Source: [Phialemoniopsis] sp. UDSM-2020 (taxonomy: Eukaryota; Ascomycota; Sordariomycetes; Thyridiales; Thyridiaceae). Taken from it: 64,000 nt of DNA. Shown piece after piece: positions 52,294 to 61,495 of this stretch. Position 1 is the stretch's first letter. Each line of letters begins with the position of its first letter. The notes below the pieces were generated by a model, which was not told where the DNA came from, did no database searches, and saw nothing but the letters and a program-made list of their open reading frames with translations. The translations under genes and the position numbers were made by a program. The stretch is from contig JAEILZ010000004.1 of NCBI GenBank assembly GCA_018873225.1, positions 3,038,001 through 3,102,000 on the forward strand, written 5' to 3'.

Positions 52294-55200
52294 GGAGGAC
52301 ACTGGAGTGTCTGGATGGGATGTTCGTCATGTATGTCTCGGCGGCGTTACGGCCGGAGGGACATAGGACGACAGGTCCACATCGAGGGAGCGACATACGT
52401 CTGGGCTGTGGTGATGCACGTGAAGAAGGTGTCACGAACGTAGGGATGGTATTTAGCTTGCGCTCCTCGAGAGATTTGCACAGGCTGGGAAACGTGCATC
52501 ACAGTATTGACTGCAGAGAGACCGGCTGGGAAAGCTACAATGTACTTTGAAAAGAGGCATGACAAGCATAACTGTGTAACTACTTCAAACCTCTTCCAAG
52601 CTGTCAAGCGTAAGAGATCACGGAATGCAGGGAGCTCATTAAGCGCATCATCGGCTTTCGCGTTTCTTCAACCAGAGATCTCCATGTCTCCGTGATGACC
52701 GGCTAGAAAACGCCAGAAGCAGAAGTCTGGGGAATTGATGCCCAACCGCAAATCGCCGTGCTGATCGGTCCAGCAGACTTTTGCCGCCGTCGTCGACTAG
52801 CCATGCTAGCGACCTCGAAAAGTCCCAGGTGTGCCCGGCGCACCTGAAAGAGCCCCCGCTTCTTTGGCTTGGCCGTTGAGCCGTTTTCGTGCCGCCGAGG
52901 GTACCGAAGAAGCAAATCTCTTCCCGCCCGTTCGTGATACCGTACGCCCCCTTGCGTTCGTATTGAAGGTAGGTTGTTCAGCATCAAGTCTTACCGGGGA
53001 TTAGCTGTCCAGTGAGCAAGGCATTGCTGGATCTTGATCGGCAGCATCCTGATCCTCAATACCGGCATCGAAGGGATCGCCTAACGCAGGCCTCGGTATC
53101 TTACTTGATTGAGCGTCTGGGGACCCAGTACTAATTCCCAAGGACCGCGGTGATGGGTTCAGTGGTCAAACCCGCTTCGACCCAAGCTAAAACACGAAAC
53201 GCTGGGTTTGGATATATGGGGGGCTGGTAAAGGACCCTTTCGGCTCGGTTTCAGGAACCCATTGAGGCGTGACTAAATGCCCCACTAGAAGACTGTCATC
53301 GCGGAGCGGGTGAGGAACGGCGTACGCGCCATCGACGATTGTGTGAGCGGCTCGGAAACATCCTGCTCCCTAAAAAGACTTGACTGGACGGGCCGTACCC
53401 GGCGGGAAGAAGAACGAGAATTGGACCCTGGACGATTTTCTCGATAAAATTGGCCACGAGCTGACTCTGGTTTTCGTGGTCATAAACAATGTCTGTCACT
53501 TCACACCCAAACATCTAGGCTCGCTCCATCGGAGCAAATGAACCATCAAGACACTAGGAGCGAATAAGAGTCCTGAGCACACGGAACAGATCCTGGTTCG
53601 CTTCGCATCTCGAATCTCCTTCTTTTCCTTCTCTCCCCTGAAAAAGCCCATTTGTGTGTAATAAAGCGCGTGGCTGGGCTGTGATTTCTTCCCCTTCGCG
53701 TCGGATACAGTGGGGAACCCATTAAAATCCCTGCTGATTTCGTGTGATTTCGAGGTCCTAGCAGCTGTGGTTTCCACCACGCCGGGACGCCTCACGCGCA
53801 AAAAGGCAGATTGATTGGCGAGCCTGTCCTCGTCTGACTGGGGTCGCTTTGCCCATTGAGGTCAAGACCGTCGCGCGTTGCAGCCCTGGCAGTTGCAGTG
53901 CAACCCTCCTCGACCAGTCTTTTACCATCCAACCCTCTCGACCCTGGTCTTGCACACCATTCTGGCAATGTGATAGGGGCAGTCGCTTGTGCCCTTGGGA
54001 GGGGGCAAGCAATCTGTGCCTGGCACCGGCCACTGAGATTGTGCGTCATGTACGATGCAATGTGGGGGAGCCCAAGTTATCAAGAAGAAAGAGATGTGTC
54101 ATCAATTGGTTTGACTGTTGCGCAGACTCTGCATTGAAGAAACGCTCACGCTCTAACAGACGAGACTTGATGAGTACTCCAATTGCTGTAGAACCATCAG
54201 CGGCAGAGTACGCGGCAAAACCTGCTCACGAGAGGAGACGACGATTGTTGCTTTTGTGACTGGGCGGCCCTACTGCAGCTCGTCTCGTTTGTACGTACCT
54301 GAAGCTAGCAGCTGTGTTACTCCACAACGGCTACCGCCCGCGGGCCTAGCGCACCCAGTCTCGGCAACTCTCAGTGGTGATGGTGGTGTGGATGGGCTTG
54401 ATGGGTCAAGGTCAGATCACATCTCCTCTTGTCTCCTCTCTTGCTCCCCACACGATGGTTGGAAGTCCTCAGGGGACTTTTTTTTTCTGCTGCCTCCTCC
54501 TCTCCTGCTGTCCTCCGTCCATCCTGCACCCTCTTTCTTGCCTTGCATGACGTACCGCTGCTCTGCTGGCCAGCTCCGGGACTCGCTTTGTGTTTGCTGT
54601 CTCTTCCCTGGCCTAATTGTACACGTTCTACACTCCTTGTTGTCCAGTCATTGAGGCCCGCATTCCAGTCAACCACCAGAGGGCATAACCACTCCCGGAG
54701 GAATGTACAAGATTGTCTTGCCATGAGCAGCCCATGCACCATCGTCGATACATTCCAGCTCTGGTCTCAAGCCTCACCCGGCACCTGTCGTTCTCGATCG
54801 GCATGACCATCTTGTTCGTTGCCCCTCTCAACGCCTGCCTGACCACTGGGGAGCTTCAAGAAAGGTCATCTGCGCTGCTTCGCCATCAATGATCTTGTTT
54901 GCATAGTGAAGCGTTTACTATTGTTGGTCTGCATTCACCTACTGCCCTCGATATTCACTCGGCAGGCGCGCTTCTTCGTTCTGTCCTTCCCGTGAATGTT
55001 CAAACGGCACCAGCAACGACTGAACTAGGGAATATTTACACTGCTGTTCGCTCTCTTGATCTGCGACAAGACAAGGATCCTCTCAACCCTTGCTGCGCAG
55101 GATAAAAACCCGGTCCAGGGGTGGCGTTCTTGGACCCATCCTTATTGCTTCTTGTTAAGGGTGTCCAAAGCGCAAAGCACACACAGCACAGCCCGTCACA

Positions 55201-55654
55201 TTTGCGCCGTAACATCGACCATCTTGTACCAACAAACCGCGCCAAAGCACCGGCTCACCTTCCGCCCCTGCTCGTCCATCGATAATAATATATCGGTGAA
55301 CCCACTCAACCCCCGGGACAGCCTGTTTGCCGCACCTTCATTCCTTTTTTCCCACTCTGTTACCTTACGGTGAACAGGCATCATCCTGACTGGCGTCGCC
55401 TGTTTGCCTTGGTCTGGTTCCCGTTCCCCGAACCAGGTACTTTATTACCGCGATCCTGTCAGCATCGTACCAGGCTCTGTCTGAGACGAGACACGCGGTT
55501 ACCCGCTTGTTCGGTACTTGGCCGAAGCCTGCCTGGCTGAGAGGTATCCAAGACCTCGTCCCGGCCACGACAGACGGGTGTGGAGCACACGCCCCCCGTG
55601 TCAGGGATTGGGATTGCTGCCCCAGGATCTTACTTTTTCCTATCCACCGTCATC
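52294..55654. other. 3.4-kb gene-poor block upstream of the Cnn_1N gene
   Basis: No ORF here shows coding style, domain or signal peptide. The sequence holds several CT-rich tracts (e.g. 54420-54540) and a T9 run near 54480. It may be a long promoter and leader for the gene at 55655, contain a non-coding RNA, or include degraded sequence. No tRNA was found. Confidence 0.5.
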
Positions 55655-58617
55655 ATGGAGACCCAGACTCCTACCAGAGGCCGTTCTCGTCCTCCTTCTC
55701 TCCCTCCCAGCTCATCACGATCCCGAAATGGTCTTCGGTCGAACCCCCAAATGTCTTTCCAGAGCAGCAACTCGTCCGCCAGCGACCTCGCCAACGCCTC
55801 TCCACAGCTGAGGCACGCTCACCTTGCCCGCCGGTTCGAGCATCCTTCAGGTGGTAGACGGGGATCCGCCTCGTCGGGCAGCGACGGACACAGGTCACGG
55901 GTATCGCGGGAGACGACGACAGACGAGTCCAGGCATAGCGAGCCGCGATCCGTCATGTCGAGCTACCTCCAGGAGAAGCTCGCCCGCGAGCGGAAGATGG
56001 ATGGCGAGAGGTCGGCGAGCAGGTTGAGCATGGGTGCTGATAGCACGTTGAACGGCGGCATGCTACGCATCTCGCCGACACGAGCCGACACGATAGAGGG
56101 CGACCGACCCTCGTCGAGCGGAGGCCCAGCCTCGAAGAAGGGCTTCGCCTTGAAGGAGATGGAACAGGTACGCGTCTTTGCATCGGGTTTTTTTTTTTGG
56201 TTTTCTCTTGATGATTGTTTACTAACCGCTTTCTGCAACTACAGACTCTCACGACCCTGCATAAACAAAACTTTGACCTAAAACTCGAATTATATCACCG
56301 ACGCGAAACACAGGGGAAGTTAGAAGAGCGATTAGAGAAGCTCGAGTCAGAGAAGAAGAATTGGGACAGCATAAACGAGAGGCTGTTGGACGAGCTGGAA
56401 AAGCGCGACAAGGCTGTTGAGGAAGCCGTTGCCATGATAGTCACCTTAGAGTCCCGGATGGACCAATTACTACAAGAGAGGGAAATGGTGCGACAAGTCG
56501 ATAGCGAACGCTACTACCCTTCGGCCGACATGACCTCCACGCCCAAGATGAAGCACAAGGAGAACACCCTCGCTCGGATGCCCAGCTGCCTCTCAGAATA
56601 CAGCGAGACAACAGAAAACCTTAGAGAGGTCTACCTCACCAACCGCGGCTTCAGTAGTGGACTGAGTCTGCCTCGTCTGTCGTCGGACACGTTTGATGAG
56701 CAGCAGATAGCCAACGTGGGGAGCAGCCCAAGTATGAGCATCCTCAGCGAGAGCTCATTCATCAGCATCTACGGCCAAAAGAAACCAGCTGCCTATCAGC
56801 AAGATGTCACTATTACCAATGGCTCGTTGGCACAGAGAGAACGCATCCCGTCGGGTGCACAAAGCCACAACACGCCGTCCAAGCCTCGTCGCTCCACGTC
56901 GGTGACCGCCAACAGCGCTGCCAGGAACTTCTCGTCAATTACGGAGCTCATGGACATGAGCGTGAAGCAGTCGCCCCTACAACGTCTGGAGAAGATGGAA
57001 ATATCTCTAGCTGCCATGAACGATGCCTCGAGAGCTGGTAGCGAGGAACCCGAGCAAGCCTCGGGATACCCCCCAACGCGGCGGCCCCGAGCGCAATCAC
57101 ACGCGAGGACCCGACAAGAGATGAAGGACTCCCTCCGAAAGGTTCGGACCGATGCACCCCTCTCGTCCGACCTGAACCCGCACAACCTCCCGCCGACACC
57201 AGATACCATCTCGACGTCGACGCTGAGGCGGTACAAGAACTCCAACGACACGCTGTCCCGCGACAACACATTTGCCAGCAACGAGCGTAGTTACCTCGCC
57301 CTCTCGGAGGCTACGTCACGCTCTGCGAGCGGCGAGAACCCCCTCATGCAGTGGAGCGCCGGCCAGACTCCAATCGTCGCCCAGAACCCTTCCACCTCGG
57401 CCTTCACCAGCAGGCGCGACGGTGCGACTACTGGCGCCCTGAAGAGCAGCAGCTACTTTGACAACCGTCTGCCCATCCCGCCGCGCCCGCGGTCTGCCGA
57501 CGACTCGACTGTGTCTCGGCACGGAGGTGCACGGAACGACGGCTGGGACTCGGATAGTACGGATGATGTCGACGGCAACGACTCTGCATCGCTACACGAC
57601 TACTGGATGCGCGAGAGCCTTCGCGGCGAGAGCAACCAGCAACTGCAGCCGGCCGCGCAGGTCAAGCAGAAGAGGAGGCAGCAGAGTGCCGGTCCGTCGC
57701 CGGATCTATTCTCGTTCCCCTCGGCTGGCAGCGGCGACGGCTGGGCCACGGACGCCATGTTCGGACACCTCGGGGGCGTTGGGCACGCACCCCTGTCGCA
57801 CGCCCTCGACGCGCTGGGCGACTCGTTGCCCACGCCACAGTCGGGCATCTTTGGCGCCGGTCTCGCTTCACCGGGGCCCAACGGCGCCGTACTCCCGCCC
57901 CCGCCACCGAACAGGCGATCTAGCCTGCATGCGCAGACTGGTTCTTCGTCTGCCAGGCCCGGCGGTACGCCCGTCAAGGCGAGCCCCGTCGCGAACAGTT
58001 CGAAACTGCGCAAGTCGCCCGTGCGCATGCCGGCACACCTGCGTCACAACAGCGCCGACGAAGGGTTTGGTCTACCGCAGTCGCAGAGCCAGCCCGTCGG
58101 CGTCGGCGAAGGGCAGCAGCAGCAGAGGAAGTCGTACTACCCGCCCAACCCGACGCGCACGCACGAGCGGCTCAAGAATTTCTTCCGGCGGTCCGGCTCG
58201 CACGAGCAATCTCTCCCGCCGCCGTCGCCCGTCAAACAGAATGATGTCGTCATTCCGGCGGAGCAGGCAGTCGAGCCGGTGAAGCAGCAGGAGCTGCCGA
58301 TGGTAGGCGTGCCGAGCTGGGGCAACAGGCGCGACCTCCTCGAGGACGACGCGCAGTTTGCGAGCGCGACGCCGCCGCCTATCCTGCGGAACCCGAGGAT
58401 GCCTCCTCCCGCGAGGAGGGGGAGCATGCCTGGTCGGGTCGGGGATGAGCAGGTAGACAGTGGGGAGCAGGGGTTGACGGAGGAGGAGTTGCACGCGCAG
58501 GAACTTGCTGGTCCGCCTGTCGAGGGGATTACTGCCAGTGCGACTACTGGTGGGATCGGAGGAGGGAAGCGCGGGTGGCTTGGGCGGGTGACTAGTCTTC
58601 GGAACCGTGCTGGATAG
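55655..58617 (+). CDS. Centrosomin motif 1 (Cnn_1N) coiled-coil protein, probable spindle pole/microtubule-organising factor
   Basis: Two exons, join(55655..56167,56245..58617), 961 residues. The junction creates KGFALKEMEQTLTTLHKQNF followed by DLKLELYHRRE, which matches the Cnn_1N (CM1) pattern that recruits gamma-tubulin complexes. A coiled coil of about 80 residues follows (RLEKLESEKKNWDSINERL and on). The rest is long Ser/Pro/Arg-rich disordered sequence with basic patches and NRRSSLHAQ-type motifs. Characterised fungal CM1 proteins are Mto1, Pcp1 and ApsB; the HRRE ending differs from their FLEE form, so this is a divergent paralogue. The intron contains a T13 run. Role in microtubule nucleation is inferred from the motif. 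Confidence 0.85.
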
Positions 58618-59278
58618 TGGATGGGACGGATCCAGGGACGAAAGCGGCGAGGTGCGGAAGGTCGGAGGCTAGATGCGCTGCTTGGGGAATGGATTGAATG
58701 TGATTAGGAGAGCGAGGAGGAGGATGGTGAGATTGTTGTTTGTTTGGTGGTCCTGTGAAAGTCATCACGGACTTGGAATATCTCGATGTTGGGTTTCGTT
58801 TGTACGAGTTTGAATAGGAGGTTTCGAGGCCGAGCCTGCGGCCGTGTTTTCGCCCACTGGATGTATGGGCGGATGTGTGTTTCTGGGGCTTTTTCCTCAT
58901 GGCGTTTTCTACTTCATTGCATTCAGCAGGTTTGGGTCTTCTCATCTGCTCAGCGAGCGAGCTCCCAGTTTGGAAAACGGGAAAGGAAAACTCGAGATTG
59001 TATTTTACGTTGGAACCGTCTTCAAGGACAGTTGCACTGGAGACAGCGAGATTGCATACACAAGCACAAACGGAAAAACAAAACCCTCGCGGGTGATATC
59101 AGTTGGGCGAGATAACGGGACAAAAGAGAGCATCTGAATAGAGTCTTTGTTCTATCACAAAGCGTGTCTTGCTTCATTGTGTTGACTGCCGTCTAACCCT
59201 TTGATACCGTCTTGACATCTGACTGATACCGCTAACTGCAAAGATCCTCATCGCAACCAAGAGAGCCGGCTTCACCCT
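58618..59278. other. Convergent 3'-3' intergenic region
   Basis: 660 bases between the Cnn_1N gene and the GNA1 gene, whose 3' ends face each other. Several ORFs of 70-110 codons in the 58.8-59.1 kb part look like random open sequence. Confidence 0.5.
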
Positions 59279-59970
59279 TCACCCGCGGTAGTAGTCGCCC
59301 CTCTTGTCCCCTTGGTCGTCAAAGTAGCGCGACATCTCGACGCCGGCGTCGACGTAGCCGCATTTGGCGTAAAAGGGCACGTTGTGGGCGCCGCAGTCGA
59401 GGATGGCCTTGTAGCAGCCGAGCTCGCGGGCGACGCAGGTCAGGGCGTTCATGATGGCCTTGCCCAGGCGCTTGCCGCGGTGCGAGGGCAGGACGCATAT
59501 CTCTTCTATGTGGCCTATCGTGCCGCGGTTGTGGATGCTACATCGACGGGGAGCACATTCTGGTTTAATTACATGTCTTACGGGTCGAGAATTCAAATGT
59601 GCATGCAAAAGGGCATACTGAAGGCATCAGGCGAGTAGATCAAGGTGACTTACAACTTCTTCTCGGCGATGAGCGACCCCGTGGCCACGACCTTGCCCTC
59701 GTGCTCGATGACGAGCAGGTAGTACGGGCCCTTGCCGCCCGTGTCCATCTCGTCGTAGCGCTCGAGGAACTGGGCCTCGGTGAAGTCGTCGCCGACCCAG
59801 GTCAGGGCCGCCAGGCAGTCGACGTACCCGCGACCAAAGTCGGAGCGGCGCAGGGGCCGGGCGAGGTAGCCGGCCGCCGCGTCGGCGCCGGCGGCCGAGG
59901 GTTGGGCGTCGGCGGGGAGGAGGGCCGGGGGGAAGAGGTAGTCCCCCGCCGCGTCTGGTGAGGCCGCCAT
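59279..59970 (-). CDS. GNA1: Glucosamine-6-phosphate N-acetyltransferase
   Basis: Cytosolic GNAT enzyme that makes N-acetylglucosamine-6-phosphate for UDP-GlcNAc, chitin and glycan synthesis. Two exons, complement(join(59279..59537,59654..59970)), 191 residues. The splice restores SLIAEKKFIHNRGTIGHIEE, the family signature. The acetyl-CoA loop is LPSHRGKRLGKAI (R/Q-x-x-G-x-G/A type) and GCYKAILDC plus NVPFYAKCGY complete the active site. The N-terminal 35 residues are Ala/Pro-rich and longer than in yeast Gna1 (159 residues). This is an essential housekeeping gene in fungi and makes the 55-64 kb part look like core genome. Confidence 0.96.
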
Positions 59971-60538
59971 GGTCTGTGTTTATCGACTGGGGGTGGATGT
60001 GTGGCTGGTGTGGCTCTAGACCATCTGAACTCTCGTTTGAGTTTCTGCCTGCCGTGCGTTCACTATCGCGACAATCGCCTAGTCTAATCTATCGGAGGCC
60101 TGTGGGATATGATCGTTGAAGCTCTTGGAGACAGAGGGAGGGGATCTACAGGTGGGGTTGGACTTGTTTAGCTGGCGAGGCAGTGTCGGTAGCGTGCATT
60201 CCCTTAGCGCGGGGTGTGTGTTTGGGGTCTTGGGGATTCATATCACCACCCAATCTTGCCGGAAATGGCAGAGGCACCAAGACATGCATGGGGATGCCGT
60301 TTCAACGGCCGAGGCGTATTTCACAAATTAAGCATTGCGGCGTCCGGTAAATCGCGTCTACCATCAGCCGTCCGCCTTGCCGATGGAGTTGCCGGCTGGG
60401 TTATGTCTTGAGATGGGAGGGAATCTAGATCTGCTTGCTTTTAGTGTTGTTGCACTGCTTTTTGAGGCTTGTCGATCAGGTCTGGTCGCTAGGATGTGAC
60501 AGTGCGTGAGGTTGCAAGCTGAAGCGCCCGTGAGATTC

Positions 60539-60778
60539 ATGATTTTGTTCAATGTTACATTGCTTGCCCTTGCCGTTTTGTCCCTGCCTATTCAAGATGG
60601 ATTTGCACGGGGAAATGGCTCCCCAGAATCTCCTATTCTCCGGGGAACCCTCACCCAACCAAACCCTACCACCACTGCCTGTGCAACAACAGCAATCTGC
60701 CACGCCTCAGATCCCGTAATCCTGTACAGAGCAGAGAGCATAGAACTGCTCGCGTGTGCGTCACCTCGAGAGCAATGA
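60539..60778 (+). CDS. Possible small secreted protein (weak candidate)
   Basis: 79 codons from the ATG at 60539. The first 17 residues (MILFNVTLLALAVLSLP) look like a signal peptide, and the rest is Pro/Thr-rich with three cysteines. There is no family match I recognise, the cysteine number is odd and the region is otherwise non-coding. Equally likely to be chance. Confidence 0.2.
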   Translation: MILFNVTLLALAVLSLPIQDGFARGNGSPESPILRGTLTQPNPTTTACATTAICHASDPVILYRAESIELLACASPREQ

Positions 60779-61092
60779 CCAAACCGAACCGGGATTCGGG
60801 AGGGCCGCATATGCCAAGACCAGCCCAGTCCGCGACGATTGCGATTTGAGGCCTAGGAGCTCTCTCGACGCAGCCTAGCATGGCGTCACCAACCCCACAC
60901 AGCGCAGAGGTGACCCGTCCGCAAATCGAGGCGCAGGTCGCCAGGTCGAGGCAGACTGTCTCCCCATTGCGGTCTGGGTCGCCCACACCAAGACAAGAAC
61001 TGACAGTTTCCAAGGTTGTTTCGGCCCTGTCGGATACCCGCCGCTAACTAAAAGTCCCCCTTCAAGAGATGGTTAAGTCCGCTCCGCTACAG

Positions 61093-61110
61093 ACATCACA
61101 TCACATCACA
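61093..61110. repeat. Short (ACATC)n microsatellite
   Basis: Three and a half units of ACATC in the leader of the membrane-protein gene. Confidence 0.6.
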
Positions 61111-61495
61111 GACACGCTAGAGAGCGAGCTCCAAGCCCGCGGCTGAAATCATGGCGAACCCACTTGGTTTCAGCGGCCCCGCAGCTGGTCTGCACGCTTC
61201 TGCTCGTGGCCGCTGTGGGTGGCGCGCGGGAACAGCTGGCTCGATAAAACGGCCTGGATCCCCTCGTCGGAGGACATTTGCGCGAGCTTGGTCTTCACTC
61301 GTGCGACTGTGAACTTTGTTTGCAGTGCTTTGTTTCCTTCTCAGTTTGCTGTCTTGAGAGTTGGCAACATCAGCGCTGGTCATCTCAACACTTGGAGATA
61401 CCTCATCTTCCACCATACCCCATCTCGACCCGACCCATCCACCAAGACGACGTTGCCCGTCTGTAGGCCCTGCCAGCATCGGGCAAACTCCCGCC

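Larger units (their letters stand above)
59971..61495. other. Divergent intergenic region, GNA1 / membrane protein
   Basis: About 1.5 kb with both promoters, a short (ACATC) repeat at 61093-61110 and one weak small-protein candidate at 60539-60778. Confidence 0.5.

Noticed and set aside
53140..53230. TGGTTCAGTGG-like string suggestive of a tRNA
   Set aside because: No acceptor stem pairing and no proper B-box at the right distance.
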